A stretch of DNA of 64,000 nt. Source: Pseudooceanicola sp050897975. Lineage in GTDB: Bacteria; Pseudomonadota; Alphaproteobacteria; Rhodobacterales; Rhodobacteraceae. Position numbers and translations under genes: made by a program. The stretch spans positions 310,001-374,000 of the forward strand of contig NZ_JBPAXY010000002.1 of assembly GCF_050897975.1 (NCBI RefSeq), written 5' to 3'. Below the pieces are notes generated by a model, which ran no database searches, was not told the DNA's origin, and saw nothing but the letters and a program-made list of their open reading frames with translations. Shown piece after piece: positions 17,220 through 25,266 of this stretch (its first letter is position 1; each line of letters starts with the position of its first letter).

Positions 17220-17966
17220 TTATTTTTCCGCAGGCGCAACAAGTTCCAGACCGGGGACCGTGGTCACCAGGCTGTGCTCGCCCGAGAAAATGTATTCAAG
17301 GTTGCGGCGCGCGGCCAGGGCATGTTCCCGCGCCAGGGCCTCGGCCCGGGTGCCTTCGCGGGCGGCGATGGCCGCCACGAGCTCGCGGTGCTGCTCCTGC
17401 CCGATGGCCAGCGACCGGCGGAAGGCCGACAGGCGTCCCTCGTTGGGCAGAAAGGCCGAGGGCGAGGCGAAGGGCAGGGATTTCACCCGCGCCAGCTCGC
17501 GCTCGAAGGTGGGCGAGCCGGGCAGGGCCGCCAGGGCCTCGTGGAACTGGCCATTGAGGTCGGAATAGGCCTCGAAATCCACCTCGCCCGGCTCGTCGCC
17601 GAAAACCTCGTCCAGCTTGCGCACAATCTCGGTGATCTCGCGCAGCTTGGCCTCGGGCACGCCACGTTCGGCGGCCAGCCGCGCCGCGGTGCCCTCCAGC
17701 ACGCCGCGCAGCTCCAGCGTGTCCAGCACGTCGGAATAGGCAAAGCTGCGCACCATGAACCCGCCCGAGGGCGCGCGCTCCAGCAGGCCCTCTTCGGCCA
17801 GGCGCGACATGGCCTCGCGCACCGGGGTGCGCGACACTTGCAGATCTTCGGCCAGAGCCACCTCGAACAGCCGTGTGCCACCGGGCAACTCACCCTTGGT
17901 GATCCGCTTGCGCAGCTCTACCAGTGCGCGCATGGCATGTGTCTTGGCTGTCGATTCCCGTGGCAT
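17220..17966 (-). CDS. GntR-family regulator, FadR/FCD subfamily (VanR-like)
   Basis: A 248-residue regulator. The winged helix-turn-helix is at residues ~10-75 (LRKRITKGELPGGTRLFEVA, then LQVSRTPVREAMSRLAEEGL, an ordinary GntR recognition region) and a helical FCD ligand-binding domain covers ~90-230 (LRGVLEGTAARLAAERG; HEALAALPGSP). The ATG at 17966 has AGGAG upstream. Its promoter carries TGTATACA 27 bases before the start, and the same palindrome stands before metF, ligM, the ligAB operon and folD. FCD-type GntR proteins such as VanR commonly repress vanillate demethylation genes and are released by an aromatic acid; I infer that role here. Confidence 0.88.
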   Translation of the reverse strand: MPRESTAKTHAMRALVELRKRITKGELPGGTRLFEVALAEDLQVSRTPVREAMSRLAEEGLLERAPSGGFMVRSFAYSDVLDTLELRGVLEGTAARLAAERGVPEAKLREITEIVRKLDEVFGDEPGEVDFEAYSDLNGQFHEALAALPGSPTFERELARVKSLPFASPSAFLPNEGRLSAFRRSLAIGQEQHRELVAAIAAREGTRAEALAREHALAARRNLEYIFSGEHSLVTTVPGLELVAPAEK

Positions 17967-17993
17967 TCTGGTCTCCTGGCTCCTCCCCCGATT

Positions 17994-18001
17994 TGTATAC
18001 A
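17994..18001. promoter_or_regulatory. TGTATACA operator upstream of gntR (autoregulation)
   Basis: A perfect palindrome in TTGTATACAT, 27 bases before the gntR start codon in the divergent gntR/hydrolase region. A second copy is 75 bases away, about seven helical turns. Confidence 0.7.
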
Positions 18002-18068
18002 TGAGCGCGAAATATCGCAAACCAATTGCCGAGAACCCGCACCAGTTGACCGGGTCATCTCTGCGCCA

Positions 18069-18076
18069 TGTATACA
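18069..18076. promoter_or_regulatory. TGTATACA operator upstream of the hydrolase-ligAB operon
   Basis: A perfect palindrome in ATGTATACAT, 85 bases before the hydrolase start codon. With the copy at 17994 it can control both divergent promoters. Confidence 0.7.
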
Positions 18077-18161
18077 TTTGGCGCAATTCACTCTTGTTGA
18101 ATCGTCAAAATCAAGCTATTCCCCTGCCTCATGTATGCGCCGTGGAGGAAGGAGGACCGCC

Positions 18162-18860
18162 ATGTCGACATTGCTGCTCATCCCCGGACTGGTTTCCGAT
18201 GCCCGCGTCTGGCGTGCCGTGGCCGAGGCTGCGCCGCTGCCCGTGGCCGATGCCGATGTCTCGCAAGAGGCCAGCATTCCCGCCATGGCCGCCCGCCTGC
18301 TACGCGACCACCCCGGCCCGCTGGTGCTGGCCGGCCATTCCATGGGCGGCCGCGTCGCCATGGAGATGGCTCACCAGGCCCCCGAGCGTATCTGCGGCAT
18401 GATCCTGGCCAACACCGGCCATGACGGCGTGAAGCCCGGCGAAGAGCCCAAGCGGCTGGCCAAGGTCGCCCTGGCGCATGAGGACATGACGCGCCTGGCC
18501 GCCGAATGGCTGCCGCCGATGCTGGCGCCCGACCGCGTGACGGACAGCGCCCTGGTCGCAGACCTGACCGAGATGGTCCTGAAGATGGGCGCCGAGGTGC
18601 ACGAGCGCCAGATCCGCGCTCTGCTGGACCGGCCCGACGCCAAGACCTACCTTGCAGATATTCCCTGCCCCGTGCTGCTGATCACCGGTGCGCAGGATGG
18701 CTGGTCTCCGGCCCAGCAACACCATGAAATCGCAGCCCTTCTGCCCCGGGCAGAGGTGCAGGTGATCGACCAGGCGGGCCATTTCCTGCCCGTTGAACGG
18801 CCCGAAGAGACGGTGGCCTGCATCGCCGCCTGGCTGAAAACCCATGAGGAGGAGTTCTGA
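18162..18860 (+). CDS. Alpha/beta hydrolase, first gene of the ligAB operon
   Basis: A 232-residue alpha/beta-hydrolase: nucleophile elbow GHSMGG (about residue 55), acid region LLITGAQDGWSP (about 175) and catalytic His in DQAGHFLPVERPE (about 205). GGAGG precedes the ATG, and the stop overlaps the ligA start (TGATG). Given its operon it probably hydrolyses a ring-cleavage product or an ester. One concrete possibility is the methyl ester formed when 3-O-methylgallate is cleaved before demethylation, the job of DesC in SYK-6; another is a lactone such as 2-pyrone-4,6-dicarboxylate, although LigI belongs to a different (amidohydrolase) family. This is inference. Confidence 0.8.
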   Translation: MSTLLLIPGLVSDARVWRAVAEAAPLPVADADVSQEASIPAMAARLLRDHPGPLVLAGHSMGGRVAMEMAHQAPERICGMILANTGHDGVKPGEEPKRLAKVALAHEDMTRLAAEWLPPMLAPDRVTDSALVADLTEMVLKMGAEVHERQIRALLDRPDAKTYLADIPCPVLLITGAQDGWSPAQQHHEIAALLPRAEVQVIDQAGHFLPVERPEETVACIAAWLKTHEEEF

Positions 18861-19198
18861 TGTCCGACGCACAGATCCCCGAAACCCCGCTGTTCGACCG
18901 TCAGGGCTCGATCAACGGCTATCGGATCAACAAGATGGCCATGTCGCTGGGCGACCCGGCCAACCGCGAGGCCTTCAAGGCGGACGAGGAAGCCTTCCTT
19001 GACCGTTACAAGCTGACGCCCGAGCAGAAGGACGCGGTGATGTCCCGCGACTGGAACCGGATGGTGGCCATGGGCGGCAACCTGTTCTTCATCCTGAAGA
19101 TCGCCGCGGTCGACCCGACCCCGATCACCGCCATTGGCGCGGCCCAGGCGGGCCTCGACCACGCGGACTTCCTGAAACAGCGACTGGGGAAAGAATAA
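18860..19198 (+). CDS. ligA: Protocatechuate 4,5-dioxygenase-type alpha subunit
   Basis: A 112-residue small helical subunit of a type II extradiol dioxygenase. It shows the family pattern GYRINKMAMSLGDPANREAF (about residue 14) and MSRDWNRMVAMGGNLFFILK (about residue 60), regions that cap the active site of LigB. It overlaps the hydrolase stop by one base and the ligB start by one base. Separate alpha and beta chains are as in SYK-6 LigAB, unlike the fused gallate dioxygenases. Confidence 0.92.
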   Translation: MSDAQIPETPLFDRQGSINGYRINKMAMSLGDPANREAFKADEEAFLDRYKLTPEQKDAVMSRDWNRMVAMGGNLFFILKIAAVDPTPITAIGAAQAGLDHADFLKQRLGKE

Positions 19199-20037
19199 TG
19201 GCCAAGATCATCGGCGGCGTGGGCACCAGCCACGTACCCTCCATCGGCGCGGCGCTTGACAAGGGCATTGCCGACAGCCCCGACTGGAAACCCTTCTTCG
19301 ACGGCTACATTCCCGGCAAGGAATGGATGGCCGAGAAGAAACCCGACATCGCGGTGGTCATCTTCAACGACCACGGCAACACCTTCTTCCTGGACCGCGT
19401 GCCCACCTTCGCCGTGGGCGTGGCCGACCATTACGACCCCGTGGACGAGGGCTATGGCCGCCGCTCAATCCCGTCCTTCGAGGGCGCCACGGACCTGTCG
19501 TGGCATTTCGTCGACAAGCTGGTCGAGAACCACTTCGACCCGCTGGTCTGCCGCGAGATCGAAGTGGACCACGGTCTGCAAGTGCCGATGGAGCTGTTCT
19601 TCGGCCGCCCCGAGAACTGGCCGGTGAAGGTGCTGCCGATCTGGGTGAACACCATCCAGTACCCGATCCCCACCCCGCAACGCTGCTGGGAAATGGGCAA
19701 GGTCCTGCGAGAGGCGATCGAAAGCTTCCCCGGCGACGAGCGCGTGGTGATCATGGGCACCGGCGGGCTGAGCCACCAGCTGCAAGGCAGCCGCGCGGGC
19801 TTCATCAACCGCGAGGCCGATCAGGACTGGCTGAACAACATCGCCAACAACTACGAGAAGTTCCGCGACATGAGCCGCGAGGACTATGTCGAGCAGTTCG
19901 GCTCGGAAGGGGCAGAGCTGATCATGTGGCTGGTGATGCGCGCCGCCATGGATGACAAGGTCGAGCTGAAGATGAAGCATTACCACGCCCCCGCCTCGAT
20001 GACCGGCGCCGGCATGGTCGTGCTGGAGAACCTCTGA
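19198..20037 (+). CDS. ligB: Protocatechuate 4,5-dioxygenase-type beta (catalytic) subunit
   Basis: A 279-residue catalytic subunit of a class III extradiol dioxygenase. Iron ligands are visible: His in GGVGTSHVPSIG (His12), His in FNDHGN (about residue 61) and Glu in GSEGAELIMWL (about 240); the catalytic His lies in GGLSHQLQG (about 195). With LigA it cleaves the 4,5 bond of protocatechuate, and LigAB also accepts gallate and 3-O-methylgallate. No ligC- or ligI-type gene is in the window, while gallate-type downstream enzymes are at 24.5-28 kb, so gallate or 3-O-methylgallate may be the main substrate. Confidence 0.92.
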   Translation: MAKIIGGVGTSHVPSIGAALDKGIADSPDWKPFFDGYIPGKEWMAEKKPDIAVVIFNDHGNTFFLDRVPTFAVGVADHYDPVDEGYGRRSIPSFEGATDLSWHFVDKLVENHFDPLVCREIEVDHGLQVPMELFFGRPENWPVKVLPIWVNTIQYPIPTPQRCWEMGKVLREAIESFPGDERVVIMGTGGLSHQLQGSRAGFINREADQDWLNNIANNYEKFRDMSREDYVEQFGSEGAELIMWLVMRAAMDDKVELKMKHYHAPASMTGAGMVVLENL

Positions 20038-20369
20038 TGGCCTTCTTCCTGATGCGCTGTCTGCACCACCCGGGCCAGGACGCGGCCCGGGACGAACATC
20101 GCCCCGCACACCGCGCCTGGGTCGGCTCGGGCGGCAATGGCCTGGCCTCGGTCCTGATCGGCTCTGCCCTTCAGGACGAGGCCGGTGTGGGGATCGGCAA
20201 CTTCGGGATCCTGGAGGCCAAGTCGCTGGCCGACGCCCGCGCCTTCGCCGAGGGCGACCCGTTCAACGCCGCGGGCATCGTGGCAAAGATCGACCTGACC
20301 CCCCTGCCCGACACCTTTCAGGCGCAGCGGATCACCGACCCGATGTCGCCGCGCCTGGCCGATGGCTGA
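20037..20369 (+). CDS. YciI-like (YCII-related domain) protein
   Basis: A 110-residue protein of the YCII-related ferredoxin-like fold: MRCLHHPGQDAARDEHRPAH at the start, then AKSLADARAFAEGDPFNAAG near residue 60. The His-Asp pair near the N terminus matches the putative active-site pattern. Some members take part in aromatic or chlorinated-aromatic breakdown (the MLI/YCII superfamily). It overlaps the ligB stop by one base, so it is probably needed with the dioxygenase, perhaps for isomerising or ketonising the product. The function is not established. Confidence 0.75.
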   Translation: MAFFLMRCLHHPGQDAARDEHRPAHRAWVGSGGNGLASVLIGSALQDEAGVGIGNFGILEAKSLADARAFAEGDPFNAAGIVAKIDLTPLPDTFQAQRITDPMSPRLADG

Positions 20370-20742
20370 CGGGGCGATGCCGGGGCGCGCGACGGTCCGC
20401 ACCAAGGTCTTCGTGCGCGATCTGCGCATCGAGGCGCTGATCGGCGTGCTGGGCCATGAACAGGGGCTGCGCCAGCCCCTGATCCTGGACGTCGAGATGG
20501 AAGTCACGCCCCCCGACGCCGACGACCTGACCCTGGCGCTGGACTATCGCCTGGTGGGCCAGCTGGCCGAAGAGATCGCCGCCACCCAGGTGGGCCTGGT
20601 CGAGATCTTCGCCGAACGCCTGGCCCGGCGCCTGCTGGACTGCGCGCCCGTGCGCTCGGCCCGGGTGCATCTGCGCAAACCGCAGGCGCTGGACAATGGC
20701 ACGGCAGGAACCGAGGTCACCCTGACCCGCGTCCCGGCCTGA
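20362..20742 (+). CDS. folB: Dihydroneopterin aldolase (FolB)
   Basis: A 126-residue tunnelling-fold pterin enzyme that converts 7,8-dihydroneopterin to 6-hydroxymethyl-dihydropterin in folate biosynthesis. Characteristic regions are VFVRDLRIEALIGVLGHEQG (about residue 17), LDYRLVGQLAEEI (about 60) and VHLRKPQAL (about 105, with the conserved Lys). It overlaps the YciI gene by 8 bases; a start at 20377 would remove the overlap. Folate genes are usually clustered with folP/folK; here it ends an aromatic ring-cleavage operon, plausibly to supply THF for the O-demethylase. Confidence 0.85.
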   Translation: MADGAMPGRATVRTKVFVRDLRIEALIGVLGHEQGLRQPLILDVEMEVTPPDADDLTLALDYRLVGQLAEEIAATQVGLVEIFAERLARRLLDCAPVRSARVHLRKPQALDNGTAGTEVTLTRVPA

Positions 20743-20999
20743 GGCCGGACCCGGCCCGCTTTCCAACGGTTTAGGCGCCCTCTCCGCTCAGTATTCAGCG
20801 ATTCCATTGCCTGACGGGCGCGCCCTTGCGGCGCGCCCGCCTCGCTATGGGCGCCCTTTCACAAGGTTTTCACCTTTCCCGGGCCGCCTGAAGCCTTGCA
20901 AGAGCGCTCAAAATATTTGACAGATATGCCCGAACCCGATTTGGCCGCCCGCGCGGCCCGCAGGCGCCCGCCCCGGGGCGCGCAGGAAAGGACAGGGCC

Positions 21000-22433
21000 A
21001 TGAGCTATCCCGACACGCTTCTTCTGATCGACGGCGCCTGGGTGCCGTCGGCCTCTGGCAAGACCCTTGGCGTCGTGAACCCCGCCACCGGCGAGGAAAT
21101 CGGCCGCTGCGCCCATGCGGGCATCGAGGATCTGGACCGCGCCCTGGCCGCCGTCGACCGCACCTTCCCCGAATGGAAACGCACCGCCGCCTTCGAACGG
21201 TCGAAGATCATGCGCCGCGCCGCCGATATCCTGCGCGGCCGCGCCGATGAGGTCGCCGCGATCATGACCGCCGAACAGGGCAAGCCCCTGGCCGAGGCCA
21301 AGGTCGAGATCCTGGGCGCCTGCGACACCATCGACTGGTTCGCCGAAGAAGCGCGCCGCGCCTATGGCCAGGTGATCCCGGCGCGCAAGCCCGGCGTCAC
21401 CCAGCTGACCATCAAGGAGGCCGTCGGCCCCGTCGCCGCCTTCACCCCCTGGAACTTCCCGATCAACCAGGTGGTGCGCAAGGTCTCGGCGGCGCTGGCC
21501 ACCGGCTGTACGATCATCGTCAAGGCGCCCGAGGAAACCCCGGCCTCGCCCGCCGAGCTGATCCGCGCCTTCGTCGAGGCCGGTGTGCCCGCGGGCGTGC
21601 TGAACCTGGTCTACGGCGATCCGGCGGAAATCTCGGGCTATCTGATCCCCCATCCGGTGATCAAGAAGGTGTCCTTCACCGGATCCACCCCGGTGGGCAA
21701 GATGCTGATGGGTCTGGCAGGCCAGCACATGAAACGCGCCACGATGGAGCTGGGCGGCCATGCCCCGGTGCTGATCTTCGATGACGCCGATGTCGAGGCC
21801 GCCATCGCCGGAATGCTGGGTGCCAAGCAGCGCAACGCGGGCCAGGTCTGCGTCTCGCCCACCCGTTTCCTGGTGCAGGAGGGGGTGGCCGATGCCTTCA
21901 CCGAGGGCTTCGCCGCGGCCTATGGGGCGCTGAAGGTCGGTGACGGCACCGCCGAGGGGACCGAGATGGGCCCGCTGGCCAACGACCGCCGCATCCCCGC
22001 GATCACCGCCATGATCGACGATGCCGTGGCCAAGGGCGCCACGGTGAAAACCGGCGGCAAGCGGATCGGCAATGCGGGCAACTTCTTCGAGCCCACGGTG
22101 ATCTGCGACGTGCCCACCGATGCGCTGATGATGAACGACGAACCCTTCGGGCCCCTGGCCATCGTCAACCGCTACACCACCGAGGATGAGATCTTTGCCG
22201 AGGCCAACCGCCTGCCCTTCGGCCTGGCCTCCTACGCCTGGACGACCTCGTCGCGCCGCGCGCAGCGCCTTCAGGACGAGGTCCGCGCCGGGATGCTGAC
22301 GATCAACCACCTGGGCCTGTCGATGCCCGAAGTGCCCTTCGGCGGCATCGGCGACAGCGGCATGGGCACCGAGGGCGGCTCAGAAGCGATCGAAAGCTAT
22401 CTGGAAACCCGTTTCGTCACCCGCCTGGGCTAA
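21000..22433 (+). CDS. NAD(P)-dependent aldehyde dehydrogenase (succinate-semialdehyde dehydrogenase-like)
   Basis: A 477-residue ALDH-superfamily enzyme with FTPWNFPINQ (about residue 150), the catalytic Glu in ELGGHAPV (about 254) and the nucleophilic Cys in NAGQVCVSPTRF (about 286), plus PFGGIGDSGMG near the end. AAGGA precedes the ATG. It stands alone between the ligAB operon and a MarR gene, 257 bases after folB. Overall it resembles the succinate-semialdehyde dehydrogenase branch, but in this context it may oxidise an aromatic aldehyde such as vanillin. The substrate is undecided. Confidence 0.85.
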   Translation: MSYPDTLLLIDGAWVPSASGKTLGVVNPATGEEIGRCAHAGIEDLDRALAAVDRTFPEWKRTAAFERSKIMRRAADILRGRADEVAAIMTAEQGKPLAEAKVEILGACDTIDWFAEEARRAYGQVIPARKPGVTQLTIKEAVGPVAAFTPWNFPINQVVRKVSAALATGCTIIVKAPEETPASPAELIRAFVEAGVPAGVLNLVYGDPAEISGYLIPHPVIKKVSFTGSTPVGKMLMGLAGQHMKRATMELGGHAPVLIFDDADVEAAIAGMLGAKQRNAGQVCVSPTRFLVQEGVADAFTEGFAAAYGALKVGDGTAEGTEMGPLANDRRIPAITAMIDDAVAKGATVKTGGKRIGNAGNFFEPTVICDVPTDALMMNDEPFGPLAIVNRYTTEDEIFAEANRLPFGLASYAWTTSSRRAQRLQDEVRAGMLTINHLGLSMPEVPFGGIGDSGMGTEGGSEAIESYLETRFVTRLG

Positions 22434-22493
22434 GGCCCGGCGGCACGAAACTCTGTCTGGGCGCGCATCCCCCGCGCGCCCGGGCGCGGCCCG

Positions 22494-22994
22494 TCAGTGG
22501 CTTTTCGGCAGCTCAACGTTCAGCATCTTGCGCAGCAGGTATTTCAGCTGCTCTTCCTCGTCGCCGCTCAGATTGGTGGCCACGCGCTTTTCCAGCCGCG
22601 CCATGTCCTCATCCGCGCTTTCCAGCAGCAGGAACCCCTTGCGGGTCAGGCTGACGCAGATCGAACGCGCGTCGGTCAGCGAGGCCTCACGCCGCACCAG
22701 GCCCTTCCGCTCCATCCGGCGCAAGGTATCGCTGACCGTGTTCACGTCCAGCGCCACGGCTTCGCCAATGGTCTTTTGCGAGGAATTGGGCTGTTGGCCA
22801 ATGGCCACCAGCAGGGACAATTGCCGCGAGGTGATGTCATATTCCGCGAAAACCCCCGGGAACAGCGATTCACAGCGGAAATGCGCCCGCCGCAAAAGAT
22901 GTACCAGGATGTCCAGCAGGACGTGTTTGCTTGCGACGCTGGAGACTTCCAGGTCAAATTCCGGTCCGTTGCTCACGTGCCCAATCATACTCAT
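22494..22994 (-). CDS. MarR-family transcriptional regulator
   Basis: About 166 residues with a MarR winged helix: ITSRQLSLLVAIGQQPNSSQ, then IGEAVALDVNTVSDTLRRME and KGLVRREASLTDARSICVSL, the wing with the usual DxR pattern. The start is uncertain; 22994 gives a normal MarR length, 22988 and a longer form to 23099 are open, and no strong ribosome-binding site is seen. It converges with the aldehyde dehydrogenase. Its upstream region (22995-23117) is clearly AT-richer than the surroundings and probably holds its promoter and operator. MarR proteins beside aromatic genes commonly sense aromatic acids. Confidence 0.85.
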   Translation of the reverse strand: MSMIGHVSNGPEFDLEVSSVASKHVLLDILVHLLRRAHFRCESLFPGVFAEYDITSRQLSLLVAIGQQPNSSQKTIGEAVALDVNTVSDTLRRMERKGLVRREASLTDARSICVSLTRKGFLLLESADEDMARLEKRVATNLSGDEEEQLKYLLRKMLNVELPKSH

Positions 22995-23117
22995 AAATTT
23001 TTGTCCCAACCAAGATCCCGGCCCCCATTCAAACCGGGATATGTACACAACGATATTGTTTACTTGTTCAATTACACAGTGTCGTGAGCAAATATTCAAC
23101 TGTGATATTATCTAAAA

Positions 23118-24287
23118 CTAATACGACTTTTGTCTTATCGAGATTGAGAGTTCTTTCAGCAAAGCCTCTTGCGCGGCGGTCGGTATCCAATCCCGGCGGG
23201 TGGTCAGGCCAATCGGCCGCCCGGTGCCGGGCAGCGCCAGCGGCAGCGGCACCATCAGGCCCAGCTCGATCTCGGCGGCGGCCTGAAGGCGCGAGATGAA
23301 CCCGATATGGCCCGAGGCGCGCAGCAGTTCCCGCATCAGGATCATAGAGCCGGTCTCGACGATGCTGTCAGGCCGGGAGCCGCGAAACAGCGCGTCGAAA
23401 ATCTGCCGCGAGGGGGTGCCCTGGCGGGCCAGCACCCAGGGCCCCGGCGCCACGTCCCGGGGCGTCAAATCGGGCCGATCGCGCAGCGGATGGTCGGGGC
23501 CGACCACGGCGATCAGGTCATCCTCGAACAGGGGTTTCTGCACCACGTCACCGATCGGCAGCGGATCGCGCAGCGCGCCGATCAGAAAGTCGATCTCGCC
23601 CCGGCGCAGCCCGGCCAGCAGGTCGTCGTAGGGGCCTTCATCCACCCGGATGGGGATGTCGGGACGGTCGGCGCGAAAGGCCACGATGGCACGCGGCAGC
23701 AGGGACGAACGCGCCAGCGGCATGGCCCCGATGACGATCCGGCCCGCCGCGCGGCCCGCCATTTCGGCCAGTTCCATCTCTCCCTGCTCCAGTTCGGCAA
23801 AGGCCAGGCGCGCGGCATCGGCCAGTTGCAGCGCGGCACGGGTGGCGCGGATGCCCTGGGCGGACCGGTCGAACAGGGGCCGCCGCGCCTCTGATTCCAG
23901 ATAGGCGATGGCGCGGTGCACCGTGGGCTGGGCCAGCCCCAGCTGGCGCGCCGCCAGGGTGAAATTGCCGGTCTCGCGCAGCGCGATCAGCGCCTCCAGC
24001 TGGGCATAGCTGGCGGTCGTGGCCAACCGGGCCGAGATCGGGGCCGCCGCCGCATCCAACCGCCGCAACGCCCGCGCCACCCGCGCCGCCAAGGCCTCGC
24101 CCGCCGCGGTCGGGAACAGGCCCTGGGACAGGTGCCGGAACAGCGGCTGCGCCAGGTCACGCTCCAGCTTGGCGATGGCCTGGGTCGCGGCGGGTTGCGA
24201 CAGGTTGCACTCTTGCGCCGCGCGCGACACCGAACAGCTGCCGCAGACCGCCAGGAACACCCGAAGGTGCCGCAGGTTCCATTTCAT
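23118..24287 (-). CDS. LysR-type regulator with two N-terminal helix-turn-helix domains
   Basis: A 389-residue LysR-family protein, ~80-90 residues longer than the usual ~300. The extra length is a second DNA-binding domain: the first is at residues ~1-65 (LRHLRVFLAVCGSCSVSRAA, LSQPAATQAIAKLERDL) and the second at ~92-155 (QLEALIALRETGNFTLAARQ, LAQPTVHRAIAYLESEA). The periplasmic-binding-like effector domain follows (about 165-380). It is divergent from the galB-type operon, with a perfect inverted repeat between them. It is the likely regulator of the lower pathway, in the place of GalR in Pseudomonas putida. It ends with no gap before the MarR promoter. Confidence 0.85.
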   Translation of the reverse strand: MKWNLRHLRVFLAVCGSCSVSRAAQECNLSQPAATQAIAKLERDLAQPLFRHLSQGLFPTAAGEALAARVARALRRLDAAAAPISARLATTASYAQLEALIALRETGNFTLAARQLGLAQPTVHRAIAYLESEARRPLFDRSAQGIRATRAALQLADAARLAFAELEQGEMELAEMAGRAAGRIVIGAMPLARSSLLPRAIVAFRADRPDIPIRVDEGPYDDLLAGLRRGEIDFLIGALRDPLPIGDVVQKPLFEDDLIAVVGPDHPLRDRPDLTPRDVAPGPWVLARQGTPSRQIFDALFRGSRPDSIVETGSMILMRELLRASGHIGFISRLQAAAEIELGLMVPLPLALPGTGRPIGLTTRRDWIPTAAQEALLKELSISIRQKSY

Positions 24288-24346
24288 CGCCGCCCCCATT
24301 TCGCACGCCGCAGGCCCCGGCCCGACTGCAATGCCCGGCGCAATTC

Positions 24347-24364
24347 ATTCGCAAACATGCGAAT
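24347..24364. promoter_or_regulatory. Predicted LysR operator between lysR and the galB-type operon
   Basis: ATTCGCA and TGCGAAT form a perfect 7-bp inverted repeat with a 4-base centre, containing the T-N11-A pattern of LysR boxes. It lies 59 bases from lysR and about 150 bases from the galB-like start. The sequence to about 24410 is AT-rich and probably contains the promoter. Confidence 0.6.
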
Positions 24365-24513
24365 ACCCCTCTCAGGATCTGAATATAACTATAGCATGAA
24401 CTTATAACAGGTCACTTTCTTCAAATTTGGGTTTTCCGCCCCGATCGCGGATTGTCCGCGCGAAACACAGCCCGGCCCGCCACCCCGGCGCCGCCCGTCC
24501 GAAGGAGGATCCC

Positions 24514-25245
24514 ATGTCCGACAAGCCCACCGTTCTGGTCATCTCCGCCCATGCCGCCGATTTCGTCTGGCGCTGCGGCGGGGCCATCGCGCTTCATGCC
24601 GAGAAGGGTTATGACGTGACCATCGCCTGCCTCAGCTTCGGCGAGCGCGGCGAAAGCGCCCGCCTGTGGAAAGAGGGCAAGACCCTGGACGAAGTGAAGG
24701 CGATCCGCCGGGGCGAGGCCGAGGCCGCCGCCGAGGCCCTGGGCGCCGCGCATCTGGAATGCTTCGACCTGGGCGACTACCCGCTGCACATGGAGAAGGA
24801 AGACAAGTTCGCCCTGGTCGACCTGATCCGCAAGGTGCAGCCCAAGTTCATGCTGAGCCACAGCCAGTACGACCCCTACAACACCGACCATATGTACATG
24901 ACCCAGATCGCCCTGGAATGCCGGATGATCGCCCAGGCCTGGGGCCACAACCCGGGCGAAAAGGTGCTGGGCGCGCCGCAGCTTTACCTGTTCGAGCCGC
25001 ATCAGACCGAGCAGATGGGATGGAAGCCCGACACCTTCCTCGACATCACGCCGGTCTGGGACAAGAAGCGCGCGGCGATGGAATGCATGAACGGCCAGGT
25101 CCACCTGTGGGACTATTACACCCGCGTCGCCCAGCAACGGGCGAACCACTTCAAGCGCAATTCGGGCGGCATGTCCGGCGGGCGCGACTGCAAGTACGCG
25201 GAAGGGTTCCAGTCGATCTTCCCGCGCACCGTCGACGAGCTGTGA
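24514..25245 (+). CDS. galB: 4-oxalomesaconate hydratase, GalB-like (PIG-L/LmbE fold)
   Basis: A 243-residue PIG-L-family zinc protein. The family motif AHPDD is modified to SAHAADFVWRCGG (about residue 10), with MLSHSQYDPYNTDH (about 118) carrying further probable ligands; FEPHQTEQ and DITPVWDKK follow. In P. putida gallate catabolism GalB, a member of this family, hydrates 4-oxalomesaconate to 4-carboxy-4-hydroxy-2-oxoadipate. The two next pathway enzymes (aldolase, tautomerase) lie downstream in the same operon, which makes the hydratase call much better than a deacetylase call. GGAGG sits just upstream of the ATG. Confidence 0.85.
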   Translation: MSDKPTVLVISAHAADFVWRCGGAIALHAEKGYDVTIACLSFGERGESARLWKEGKTLDEVKAIRRGEAEAAAEALGAAHLECFDLGDYPLHMEKEDKFALVDLIRKVQPKFMLSHSQYDPYNTDHMYMTQIALECRMIAQAWGHNPGEKVLGAPQLYLFEPHQTEQMGWKPDTFLDITPVWDKKRAAMECMNGQVHLWDYYTRVAQQRANHFKRNSGGMSGGRDCKYAEGFQSIFPRTVDEL

Positions 25246-25266
25246 CGCGGTTTGAGGGAGGAAACC

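Noticed and set aside
23118..24287. Tandem-HTH LysR as two genes or a frameshift artefact
   Set aside because: One frame runs through both domains and the effector domain, with no internal ribosome-binding site or stop.
24514..25245. PIG-L family protein as an N-acetylglucosamine deacetylase
   Set aside because: The AHPDD motif is altered to AHAAD, and the operon contains the aldolase and tautomerase of the oxalomesaconate pathway, so a GalB-type hydratase fits better.
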